Shown piece after piece: positions 41,891 through 49,920 of a DNA stretch of 64,000 bases. The stretch's first letter is position 1. The number at the start of each line of letters is the position of its first letter. Below the pieces are notes generated by a model, which ran no database searches, was not told the origin of the DNA, and was given only the letters and a program-made list of their open reading frames with translations. This DNA comes from N074bin45 sp039587475 (GTDB lineage Bacteria > Gemmatimonadota > Gemmatimonadetes > Gemmatimonadales > GWC2-71-9): NCBI GenBank assembly GCA_039587475.1, contig JBDHIK010000007.1, positions 9,327 through 73,326 of the forward strand, written 5' to 3'. The position numbers and the translations under genes were made by a program.

Positions 41891-43210
41891 ATGACACGCC
41901 CCAAGAGCATCCTCTGGGTGGATGATGAGGTAGAGACCCTGACCTCCCATATCATGTTCCTCGAGGAGCAGGGGTTCAAAGTGGACCGTACGGCGCATGG
42001 CGATGACGCGCTGGTCCTGCTGCAACGCCAACCCTACGGCGTGGTCCTCCTGGATGAACAGATGCCCGGTCGCCGGGGGTTGGAGTTGTTCCGGGCCATT
42101 CGGGCCATGGATCAGACGACTCCCGTGGTCATGGTGACCAAGAGCGAGGCTCAGGAAACGCTCAAGGAGGCCATCGGTATCGAGGTCTCCGACTACCTTA
42201 TCAAGCCGGTCAACCCCCGTCAGATTCTCACGGTCGTCACGCGCCTGCTCGAGGGCGAACGGATCCGCCAGCAGCGCCTGTCTCGTGACTTCACCACCCG
42301 CTACCGGGAACTCGACGCGCGCCGCAGCGCGGATATGGGGTGGCGTGAGTGGATCGAGCTCGTGGCGGAGTTGGCCGAGTGGGACGTGAAGCTGTCGGAG
42401 GCGAACGAACCCGGTCTGCAAGAGGCCCTGGTCACGCTTCAGGCGGGAGTGCGGGATGATTTCGCCCGGTTTTTGGGCGATCACTACGCTGGGTGGCTCC
42501 ATGATGCGGAGTCGGATCGCCCGCCGCTGTCGGTCGACATCACCGCGGAGTTCTTGCGTCCCGTCCTGCAGGCACACGGCAAGGCCTTGCTGGTGGTGGT
42601 CGATTGTCTCCGGCTCGATCAATGGGCCGTGTTGCGGCCGATCATCGGGTCCCTCTTCGAGGTCGAGACCGCTCACTATTTTTCCATTCTCCCGACGGCA
42701 ACTCCCTTTGCACGAAATGCCATCTTCAGCGGCTTGTTCCCGGCCGAGCTGGCGGCAAGGCACCCCAAGTGGTGGAAACCCAAGGGCGGCGCCGGCCTCA
42801 ACGCCCACGAAGCCGAGCTGCTGACGGAGCAATTGAAAGAGCTGACCGGAGATCCGGTTCCTGTGCATTACGAGAAGGTCTTTACCGCGGCGGATGGGGA
42901 GGCCATGCTGCGACGGCTCCCCGCGCACCTGTCGCAAGACGGGGTCTCGGCACTGGTCTTCAACTTCATCGACCAGCTGACCCACGGTCGAACCGAGAAT
43001 CCCACCCTCTACGAAGTCGCCCGCGACACCACGGCGCTCAGGAACCTGACCCGGACCTGGTTCGAACGGTCGGCCTTGTGGGCCGCGTTGCAGGAGGCCG
43101 AACGCCGGAACGTGCCCGTACGGTATTTGCCAAGCGGGATGCCACATCCCACCTGCGGTACAAGTTTGGCGAGGACATCCACACCGAACACCCGTCAGAC
43201 GCCCTCCTGA
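41891..43210 (+). CDS. porX: PorX-like response regulator with PglZ domain, C terminus lost by frameshift
   Basis: Receiver domain (Asp11/Asp12, phospho-Asp55, Lys105) joined by a helical linker to an alkaline-phosphatase-superfamily PglZ domain. The latter has VVVDCLRLDQW (metal Asp238), LPTATPFARNAIFSG (Thr271) and FNFIDQLTHGRTE. This is the PorX layout: in Bacteroidota it controls the type IX secretion system and hydrolyses oligonucleotides. After NVPV (to base 43120) the frame changes, and the last 30 residues of this 439-residue ORF are unrelated. The true C terminus continues in another frame at 43117-43410. Loss of about 22 nt at the junction also removes the expected TTDHG metal motif. 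It is either a pseudogene in the making or a sequence error. Confidence 0.85.
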   Translation: MTRPKSILWVDDEVETLTSHIMFLEEQGFKVDRTAHGDDALVLLQRQPYGVVLLDEQMPGRRGLELFRAIRAMDQTTPVVMVTKSEAQETLKEAIGIEVSDYLIKPVNPRQILTVVTRLLEGERIRQQRLSRDFTTRYRELDARRSADMGWREWIELVAELAEWDVKLSEANEPGLQEALVTLQAGVRDDFARFLGDHYAGWLHDAESDRPPLSVDITAEFLRPVLQAHGKALLVVVDCLRLDQWAVLRPIIGSLFEVETAHYFSILPTATPFARNAIFSGLFPAELAARHPKWWKPKGGAGLNAHEAELLTEQLKELTGDPVPVHYEKVFTAADGEAMLRRLPAHLSQDGVSALVFNFIDQLTHGRTENPTLYEVARDTTALRNLTRTWFERSALWAALQEAERRNVPVRYLPSGMPHPTCGTSLARTSTPNTRQTPS

Positions 43211-43410
43211 TCCGCGACCTGCCCTCGTTCGGCCTTCCCGCGGAGCGGCCGTCGACGCGGCTCCTGCTGGCTTCCGGCGACCGGTTCTTCGTCTATCCGA
43301 CCAAGCTCCGGGAGTACCAGGCACGATATCGGGGTGCCTTCCTGCATGGCGGTGTCGCTCCCGAGGAAGTCATCCTGCCGATCGCCCTCCTCAGTCCGCG
43401 GCGAGGCTGA
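43117..43410 (+). pseudogene. Out-of-frame C-terminal remnant of the PorX-like gene
   Basis: In the frame starting at 43117, the sequence RTVFAKRDATSHLRYKFGED through GDRFFVYPTKLREYQARYR and FLHGGVAPEEVILPIALLSPR matches the PorX C terminus as recalled (DHGT-V--K-....-NLRYK-G, KFFVYP, HGGIS-EE-I-PI-IL). It ends at the TGA (43408-43410) directly before the ABC exporter ATG. It has no start of its own and would be part of the upstream gene if 22 nt were restored near 43120. Confidence 0.75.
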
Positions 43411-45291
43411 ATGAACCCCGCCTTCCGGATCCTCAGCTACCTGAGACCGTTTCGCGGCAAGGTCGTACTCAGCGTGACCTGTTCGTTCATGGCGTCGTTG
43501 TTCGACGGCTTCACGCTGGTGCTGCTCATTCCGTTGCTGCGCGCCTTGTTCGGGACGGCGGGGGCTCTGGAAAGCCAAGGACAGACCCGGCTGGAAGTGT
43601 TCATCACGTGGGTGACCGACCCGGTGGTGGGGGGTGTCTCGCCGGGGGTCGCCGCGACCCGGCTCCTCAGCCTGTTTCTGTTGGCGATCGTCCTCAAGAA
43701 CGTGATGGCCTACACGGCGGCCTACACGCGGGTGCTGATCGAAGAGGGCATGGTCAGGAACCTGCGTGTGCAGCTGTTCCGGCACATTCTCTTCCTCGAC
43801 CTGAGCTACTTCCAGACGACACGGGCCGGACAGATCGTGGCCTCCCTGCTGGCGGACGTCGAGGAGACCAAGATCGTCGTGTCCTCGACCATGGCCCGGG
43901 TGGGGCAGAACAGCTTCGTCATCCTGGTGAGCCTGGCGGCGCTGACACAGATCTCCATGCGCTTGACCCTGCTGACCCTGGCGGCGGCGCCCGTCCTGAT
44001 TGTGGGGATCGGGCTGTTGCTCAGGCGGCTTCGGGCGCATGCCCGGGATCGGGCCGAAGAACGGGGAGGGATCACTTCCACGATCGCCGAACGGGTCGGG
44101 GCGATCAAGCTGATCCGCGCCTACGGCGAGGAAGGCCGTGAGGCGCTGGAGTTCGAGCGCCAGTCGCAGAGCTACCTGAAGAAGGTGGTTCGCACCCAGC
44201 GCTTCATGCTCGGGATGAGTCCCATTAGCGAGCTCTTCGGTGCCACGGTGCTGGTGTTGTTGATCATGGCCGGCGCGCGCCCCGAGTTCCTGGGCATCTC
44301 TCTGAATCCGGAAGCCATCGTCGTCTTCCTCGTTGCTGCGCTTCGCATGATGTCGCCCATCAAGTCGCTGGCTCAGTTCCCGGCGGAAATCGGCGTTGCC
44401 CTGGCGAGTGTCGATCGGGTGTTTGCGCTGCTTGATGAGACGCCCTCGGAGATCGACCGGCCCGGCGAACGAGCCGCCCGGTTCGAGCACGCCATCCGCT
44501 ATGAAGGGGTGACCTTCGCCTATCCCGGCAACGAACCCGTTCTCCACGATGTCTCGTTTACCGTCCCGCGTGGGAAGGTGCTGGCGATCGTGGGGCCGTC
44601 CGGGGCCGGCAAGACGACGCTGGTCGACCTGCTGCCCCGCTTTCACGAACCGCAGGCCGGCGCGGTGTTCCTCGACGATGTGCCGTTGACCGGACTGACC
44701 CGGACTTCCATCCGGTCGCTTCTGGGAATCGTCAGTCAGGAGACCGTGCTGTTGAACGACACCGCCTACGCCAACATCCTGATCGGACGGCAGGACGCCT
44801 CACGGGAGGACGTCGTACGGGCCGCGCGCGCCGCCAACGCACACCAATTCATCGAGGGGCTTCCGCAGGGCTACGACACCATGCTGGGGGAACGGGGAAC
44901 CAGGCTCTCGGGTGGACAGCGACAGCGGCTCGCCATCGCGCGCGCCTTGCTGCGGGACCCGCCGATTCTGGTGCTGGACGAAGCCACCAGCGCGCTGGAC
45001 ACCGAATCCGAACGTCAGGTGCAGGAAGCGATCGAACGACTGATGCAGGATCGGACGGTCCTCGTGATTGCGCACCGCCTGTCCACCGTCCGTAACGCCG
45101 ACGACATCATCGTGATCGTGGACGGACGGCTGGTGGAGCACGGGACGCACGCGGAGCTGTACCATCAGGACGGCGTGTATCGTCGCCTCTACGATCTCCA
45201 GTTTCGCGATGAGTCCGAGATGGGTGGCGCCGCCGCCGATCCTGGCCTGCCAGACGTGCTGCCCCTGGACGGACCACCCGCGGTTTCATGA
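43411..45291 (+). CDS. MsbA-type ABC exporter (membrane and ATPase domains fused)
   Basis: 626 residues: six-helix exporter domain (about 1-320), then an ATPase with Walker A GPSGAGKTT near 395, Q-loop in IVSQETVLLND, signature LSGGQRQR and Walker B ILVLDEATSALDTES, and a His switch in IAHRLSTV. A half-transporter that dimerises, probably flipping lipid-linked glycans or lipid A. It starts immediately after the porX-frame stop (TGA ATG) and overlaps the glycosyltransferase gene by 4 nt. Confidence 0.93.
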   Translation: MNPAFRILSYLRPFRGKVVLSVTCSFMASLFDGFTLVLLIPLLRALFGTAGALESQGQTRLEVFITWVTDPVVGGVSPGVAATRLLSLFLLAIVLKNVMAYTAAYTRVLIEEGMVRNLRVQLFRHILFLDLSYFQTTRAGQIVASLLADVEETKIVVSSTMARVGQNSFVILVSLAALTQISMRLTLLTLAAAPVLIVGIGLLLRRLRAHARDRAEERGGITSTIAERVGAIKLIRAYGEEGREALEFERQSQSYLKKVVRTQRFMLGMSPISELFGATVLVLLIMAGARPEFLGISLNPEAIVVFLVAALRMMSPIKSLAQFPAEIGVALASVDRVFALLDETPSEIDRPGERAARFEHAIRYEGVTFAYPGNEPVLHDVSFTVPRGKVLAIVGPSGAGKTTLVDLLPRFHEPQAGAVFLDDVPLTGLTRTSIRSLLGIVSQETVLLNDTAYANILIGRQDASREDVVRAARAANAHQFIEGLPQGYDTMLGERGTRLSGGQRQRLAIARALLRDPPILVLDEATSALDTESERQVQEAIERLMQDRTVLVIAHRLSTVRNADDIIVIVDGRLVEHGTHAELYHQDGVYRRLYDLQFRDESEMGGAAADPGLPDVLPLDGPPAVS

Positions 45292-46274
45292 GCGGGGCCC
45301 GGCTTTCTGCGCCTCCGCGGGTGCTGGTGGTGGCGCCGTTCGATCATGCCCTGAACGCACATTCCATCCTGCGGTGTCGGGCCCTGGAGCGTCTGGGGTG
45401 TCCCGTCCAGACCGTGAATGTCCTGACCGCCAATCGCTGGCTGCGTCCGCTCCGCAGGTCGGACCTCGCGGCGCGAGTGACGCGTCGCCTCAAGCGATCC
45501 CCCTGCGACCTGGTCCTGGTCATCGGGGTCCGGAGCTTCGAGGCCGAGGATCTGGCAGCGCTGCGACAGGTTGGGGGTGATCAATGGGTGTGGTGGAGTC
45601 CGGATCCGCCGCTGGTCCATCCCGAACTCGAAGCCGCCATGGCACTCTACGATGCGACCTTCATGGGCGGTTCCGACGTGGCCGCCGACCTGTCAGCGCA
45701 GACCGGACGTGTCGTCCGGCATCTTCCGGCGGGGTGCGATCCGTCGGTCCACCGGCCCATGCGGTCCCGGGACCGATTCCGTGCCAACGTGGTGTTCGCC
45801 GGGCGGGTGAGTCGGCGACGGGAGGCGCTGCTCGCCGAGGTGGTGGAGTTCGGCCTGGCCGTCTGGGGCCGTGGCTGGCGCCGCACCAGCCTGCGATCGT
45901 ACTGCCGGGGGGAGCGCGTGTCCGACTACGACTACATCAGGGCGTATGCCGGTGCATCGGTGGCACTGAACATTCATCGGGATCAGGGGACGCCACGATG
46001 GTCGGCGGGGGCCAATCAGCGGGTGTTCGAACTCGCGGCTATGGGGGCGGCACAGGTGGTGGATCGCCGTGACGACGTAGGCCGGCACTTGGCACCGGGT
46101 GAAGAAATCGCGGTGTTCGAGGACGCGGCCGGCCTCAAGGAACGTGTGAGGGACCTGTTGCACGACCCCCGAGCCGCAGAAGCGATGGGCCAGGCCGCAC
46201 GCGCCGCGGCCATGGCCCACCATACGTACATGCATCGGATGCTCGAACTGGTGACCACCGTTCGCGATGCCTAG
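45288..46274 (+). CDS. CgeB-like GT-B glycosyltransferase
   Basis: 328 residues. RVLVVAPFDHALNAHSIL at the start; YDATFMGGSDVAADL and RVVRHLPAGCDPSVHRPM in the middle; NVVFAGRVSRRREALL, ALNIHRDQGTPRWSAGANQRVFELAAMGAAQVVDRRDD at the nucleotide-sugar-binding C-terminal half. This is the pattern of CgeB/DUF3880-type glycosyltransferases (glycosyl transferase group 1-like). Donor and acceptor are not known. The ATG overlaps the exporter stop (ATGA), so the exported product is probably a glycan or glycolipid it helps to build. Confidence 0.82.
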   Translation: MSGARLSAPPRVLVVAPFDHALNAHSILRCRALERLGCPVQTVNVLTANRWLRPLRRSDLAARVTRRLKRSPCDLVLVIGVRSFEAEDLAALRQVGGDQWVWWSPDPPLVHPELEAAMALYDATFMGGSDVAADLSAQTGRVVRHLPAGCDPSVHRPMRSRDRFRANVVFAGRVSRRREALLAEVVEFGLAVWGRGWRRTSLRSYCRGERVSDYDYIRAYAGASVALNIHRDQGTPRWSAGANQRVFELAAMGAAQVVDRRDDVGRHLAPGEEIAVFEDAAGLKERVRDLLHDPRAAEAMGQAARAAAMAHHTYMHRMLELVTTVRDA

Positions 46275-46279
46275 GCATC
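46266..46279. repeat. Perfect 14-nt palindrome holding both convergent stop codons
   Basis: GATGCCTAGGCATC is its own reverse complement. Its central CTAG supplies the TAG of the glycosyltransferase on one strand and the TAG of the patatin-ferredoxin gene on the other. As RNA it gives only a 5-bp stem, so a terminator role is doubtful. Confidence 0.5.
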
Positions 46280-47332
46280 CTGCCCGGGAACCGACTCGGC
46301 TCCGATGGCCCCCGTGGGACAATTAAAGACATAGTCGCCGTCGAAGGGTGACCACTGCTGCCGGGGGGCCACGACCTCGGCCAGCCCCGACCGGGACATC
46401 CGGAAGACCTCCGGTGCCCGCATGACGCACGCTCCACAGCCGATGCACCGCTGGGGGTCCACCGTCACGTCCACGACCCGCTGCGGATAGATGGCCGGGG
46501 GGTCTTCGAACAAGCGCTCGGCAAACCCATCGAGCGCGGTGATGGTCGCCCGGTACCCCTCCTCGATGATCTCTGCCGTATGGTCGAAGGAAAACATCGA
46601 GACGTGGGCCACCTTGGGCCCGACCAGCAGGACCGGCTGGCCCGCCCAGTGCCGCGCCGCGCCGTCCAGAATGGTCCGCATGACGATTTCCAGACCCCGC
46701 ACGTACGTGCCTACGAAGCCGATGTCCTCCTCCGGTGCGCGGGCGTTCAGGCTTGCCCCGACGTCCACGGCGATGACGGGCGCGTTTCCGAGTGCCAGAG
46801 CGGCGCGCACCGGGAGGTTGGTGACCAGCGCCCCGTCGCAGTATCGGCCTCCACGAATGGACCGTGGGGGAAACAGGCCCGGAAGAGCGCACGACGCAAA
46901 CACGGCATCGGCTACGGGGACGTCCTGCAATCCCTGCGTGCCCCACAGCACCTGCATGCCGTTGTCGATGTTGACCGTGTTGATGACGAGTCTGCGGGGG
47001 AGTTGCTCGAACGTCATATCGCCGACGATCGACTCGATGAGTCCGAACAGCGGTTCCCGGCGATACACCGCGGGAGCGCCCATGCGGCGAAACGCCATGT
47101 CGGCATGCGCCACCCGGAAGACGTCCTTCCGCCGAATGCGCATGGCACGGGTCCGCATGTTGTCGATCGACCACCCTGCGGCCCAGGCGGCGGCGATCAG
47201 GGATCCCATGCTGCACCCGACGACCAACGTGGGAAAGAGTCCGCGCTCTTCGAGTGCCTGAAACACCCCGATATGCGACAGGCCCTTGAGGCCGCCGCCA
47301 CTCAATACCAACGAAAACGGTCGTTCGCTCAC
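46271..47332 (-). CDS. Patatin-like phospholipase fused to a C-terminal monocluster [4Fe-4S] ferredoxin domain
   Basis: 353 residues from a GTG at 47332 (VSERPFSLVLSGGGLKG; AAGG upstream). Patatin domain (about 5-280): oxyanion-hole SGGGLKG, nucleophile Ser41 in GCSMG, and catalytic Asp166 in DGALVTN. This is the RssA/YlbK-type bacterial patatin. Then residues 285-345: CIGCGACVMRAPEVF with Cys296/299/302 and NCPTGAI with Cys338. This is the C-x2-C-x2-C...C-P pattern of single-cluster ferredoxins. Both parts are in one uninterrupted frame. Predicted cytoplasmic or membrane-associated lipase whose activity could be tied to redox or iron state. The divergent neighbour is a class V aminotransferase. 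Confidence 0.9.
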   Translation of the reverse strand: MSERPFSLVLSGGGLKGLSHIGVFQALEERGLFPTLVVGCSMGSLIAAAWAAGWSIDNMRTRAMRIRRKDVFRVAHADMAFRRMGAPAVYRREPLFGLIESIVGDMTFEQLPRRLVINTVNIDNGMQVLWGTQGLQDVPVADAVFASCALPGLFPPRSIRGGRYCDGALVTNLPVRAALALGNAPVIAVDVGASLNARAPEEDIGFVGTYVRGLEIVMRTILDGAARHWAGQPVLLVGPKVAHVSMFSFDHTAEIIEEGYRATITALDGFAERLFEDPPAIYPQRVVDVTVDPQRCIGCGACVMRAPEVFRMSRSGLAEVVAPRQQWSPFDGDYVFNCPTGAIGAESVPGQDA

Positions 47333-47416
47333 GCTTGCCCTTCGGGTTGCCGTCTCGGTAACGTAGCCGGGACCCACAAGCTGGCCAAGCACTCCTGACC
47401 GGAGTTTCGCTTCGAC

Positions 47417-48559
47417 ATGACCTACGATGTGACCGCGCTCCGCGACGCGGAGTTCCCCTGGGCAGATGACAGGCTGTACCTCAACCACGCCAGCACCGGG
47501 CCGCTGCCGGCGCGAACGCTGGCAGCGGTGGAGAACTTCAATCGCCGCCGGGCCGTCATGGAGGGCATGGACGACCCCATGTTGTTCGGGGTGCTTCGAG
47601 GGTCGCGCGAGCGCCTCGCCCGCATGCTCAATGCCGACCCGACCGAGATTGCCCTGGCGGGGAACACCAGTTGGGGCCTGAGCCTCGCCGCGTCGACACT
47701 GCCGCTGACGAAGGGCGACATCGTCTTGGTGAGCGACCGGGAGTTCCCCGCCAACGTCTACCCGTGGATGCGGTTGGCGGCTCGCGGGGTCCGCTGTGAG
47801 TTGGCGCCTACCACCGCGGAGGGTTGGCCGGATGAAGACGCCCTCATGAGCCGGGTGGCCGATCCCGCGGTCAAGGTCCTGGCCGTGTCCTGGGTCCAGT
47901 TCAGCAACGGGTACCGGGCGGATCTGGAGGCGTTGAGTCGAGCCACGCACGCGTCCGGGACGTACTTCGTCGTCGACGCGATCCAGGGTGCCGGGCAATG
48001 CCCGCTCGACCTGTCGGCCGTTCCCATCGACATCCTGGCTTGTGGCGCACAGAAATGGTTGCTGTCGCCGTGGGGCACCGGGTTCGTCTACGTGCGCCGC
48101 GGCCTGATCGACCAGCTGCACCCGGTGGTGACCGGCTGGATGGCACATCGAGACACGGACGATTTCACCCGGCTGACCGACTACGACGACGGGTTGCACG
48201 ACGACGCGCGCCGATTCGAGATGGTGACGTTGCCGTTCCAGTCGTTCGTCGGCCTCAATGCCTCTCTCGATCTGCTTCTGGAGCTTGGCATCGACCAGAT
48301 CGGCGACCACCTCGATCGGGTCACCGAGCCGGTGCGAAGCTGGGCAGCCAGGACAGGGATCCCCCTACGATCACCGGCGGATCGACATCGCTGCGGCATC
48401 GTCAGCGTGGCGCCACCAGAGGCGGAGCGAGTGTTCCGGAAACTCCGGGATTCGGGTGTGGTCGCCAGCTACCGGGAAGGGGCCATTCGCCTCAGCCCGC
48501 ACTGCTATACGACGATCGCCGAAATGGAGCGCGTGGCGGACCTGCTGGCGGGGGCCTGA
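47417..48559 (+). CDS. Class V aminotransferase family PLP enzyme
   Basis: 380 residues, fold type I. PLP-anchoring Lys213 lies in CGAQKWLLSPWGTGF and cofactor-binding Asp187 in YFVVDAIQGAG. LNHASTGPLP at the start and the AGNTSWGLSLAAS phosphate-binding block resemble isopenicillin-N epimerase-like and cysteine-desulfurase-like (SufS/CsdA, EgtE) members. No desulfurase Cys loop is obvious, so a sulfur role is not supported. It is divergent from the patatin-ferredoxin gene across 84 nt, which may share a promoter region. The substrate is unknown. Confidence 0.88.
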   Translation: MTYDVTALRDAEFPWADDRLYLNHASTGPLPARTLAAVENFNRRRAVMEGMDDPMLFGVLRGSRERLARMLNADPTEIALAGNTSWGLSLAASTLPLTKGDIVLVSDREFPANVYPWMRLAARGVRCELAPTTAEGWPDEDALMSRVADPAVKVLAVSWVQFSNGYRADLEALSRATHASGTYFVVDAIQGAGQCPLDLSAVPIDILACGAQKWLLSPWGTGFVYVRRGLIDQLHPVVTGWMAHRDTDDFTRLTDYDDGLHDDARRFEMVTLPFQSFVGLNASLDLLLELGIDQIGDHLDRVTEPVRSWAARTGIPLRSPADRHRCGIVSVAPPEAERVFRKLRDSGVVASYREGAIRLSPHCYTTIAEMERVADLLAGA

Positions 48560-48561
48560 GG

Positions 48562-49827
48562 CTAGCCGAACTCGAGCAGGGCGTAGTGCTTCTTGCCCTT
48601 CCTCAGCAGAATCCATCGGTCGGCCAGGAGGTCGGACGGTTGGAGTGACCGGTCGGGCTGGTCCGTCTTGTCCCCGTTCACGGAAAAGCCTCGCCCGGCC
48701 AGACCGCGCCTCGCGTCGGCCTTGGAAGTGGCCAACGGCGTTCGTACCAAGGCGTCGACCAGGGACAGCCCCGAGGCGAGTTCTGTGCGCGCCACGGTCA
48801 CGACCGGGATCTCTCCGGCCAGCGCCTCGAACCCCTCGGGCCCGGCTCCGCGGATGTCGCCACCGCCAAAGAGGATTTCGGATGCCTGCAGGACACCGTC
48901 GGTGGTGTCGGCTCCATGGACCCGGGCGGTGACGTCTTTCGCGAGCGCCCGGTGTGCCGGCCGTCGGCCCGGCTCCCGCTCATGGTCGTGCATCAGGTCG
49001 CGGATCTCGCCGAGCGACAGGAACGTGAACAGCGCCAAGAACCGTTCCACGTCCCGGTCATCGGTATTGAGCCAGAACTGGTAGAACTGGTACGGACTCG
49101 TCTTGGACGGGTCGAGCCAGACGTTGCCGACTTCGCTCTTGCCGAACTTGGTCCCCGTTGCGGTCGTCAGGAGGGGAAATACCAGGCCGTGTGCCTTGCC
49201 TCCGGTTTCACGGCCGATGAGTTCGATGCCGGCGGTGATGTTGCCCCACTGGTCGCTGCCGCCCATCTGCAATTCACACTCTTCCTTCCGGAACAGATAC
49301 AGGAAGTCGTAAGCCTGGACCAGCATGTAGCTGAATTCCGTGAAGGAGATCCCGGTCTCCATCCGGCTTTGGACGGACTCCTTCTGCAACATGTAGTTGA
49401 CCGTGAAGTGCTTCCCGGTGTCGCGCAGGAAATCGAGAAGGCCAACCCCGCCCAGCCAGTCCAGGTTGTCCATCTGGCGAGCTGGTCGCGGCCCACCGAA
49501 GTCGAGGAACCGGACGAGCTGGGACCGGACCGCTTCGGCATTAGCGCTCGCCACGGCCTTGGAGAGCGCCGGGCGCTCCTGGCGCTTGCCGCTGGGGTCA
49601 CCGACCATACCCGTCCCACCACCCACCAGCACGATGGGAACCCCGCCACCCCGCTGCAGCCAGGCCAACCCCATGATGGGCACGAGGTTGCCCACATGGA
49701 GAGAGTCGGCCGTGGGGTCGAAACCCACGTATCCGGTGATGGGGCCCTTGGCGAGCCGCTCGGCCAGGCCCGGCGTGGCGTCCTGGATGAAACCGCGGTC
49801 CGCGAACGTGTCGTACAGGGAGGTCAT
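48562..49827 (-). CDS. tyrS: Tyrosyl-tRNA synthetase
   Basis: 421 residues from the ATG at 49827 (MTSLYDTF); seven extra codons are possible upstream. Class I synthetase with YVGFDPTADSLHVGNLVP (HIGH-like HVGN), QMGGSDQWGNITAG, KFGKS as the KMSKS loop, and a C-terminal S4 RNA-binding domain with RRGLAGRGFSVNGDK. It charges tRNA-Tyr. It converges on the aminotransferase gene with 2 nt between stops and is divergent from the PBP gene. Confidence 0.95.
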   Translation of the reverse strand: MTSLYDTFADRGFIQDATPGLAERLAKGPITGYVGFDPTADSLHVGNLVPIMGLAWLQRGGGVPIVLVGGGTGMVGDPSGKRQERPALSKAVASANAEAVRSQLVRFLDFGGPRPARQMDNLDWLGGVGLLDFLRDTGKHFTVNYMLQKESVQSRMETGISFTEFSYMLVQAYDFLYLFRKEECELQMGGSDQWGNITAGIELIGRETGGKAHGLVFPLLTTATGTKFGKSEVGNVWLDPSKTSPYQFYQFWLNTDDRDVERFLALFTFLSLGEIRDLMHDHEREPGRRPAHRALAKDVTARVHGADTTDGVLQASEILFGGGDIRGAGPEGFEALAGEIPVVTVARTELASGLSLVDALVRTPLATSKADARRGLAGRGFSVNGDKTDQPDRSLQPSDLLADRWILLRKGKKHYALLEFG

Positions 49828-49920
49828 TGCCGCCAATCGTATGCCCACCTCTCGCGGGGGGCAAGCGGTCGCGGCTGAAATGGCGTCCGATCTCCGAGTC
49901 CGCTAATTTGGGATACGCCA

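Noticed and set aside
41276..43324. 682-codon open frame on the minus strand
   Set aside because: Runs antisense to the PorX-like gene and its C-terminal half is only shadow sequence; the true minus-strand gene there is the heptosyltransferase in another frame.
43411..46274. Possible type IX secretion genes near the PorX-like gene
   Set aside because: The neighbours are an ABC exporter and glycosyltransferases; no PorL/M/N/K or Sov-like protein is present.
47417..48559. Cysteine desulfurase supplying sulfur to ThiS or the ferredoxin domain
   Set aside because: The fold fits, but no desulfurase active-site Cys loop could be identified.
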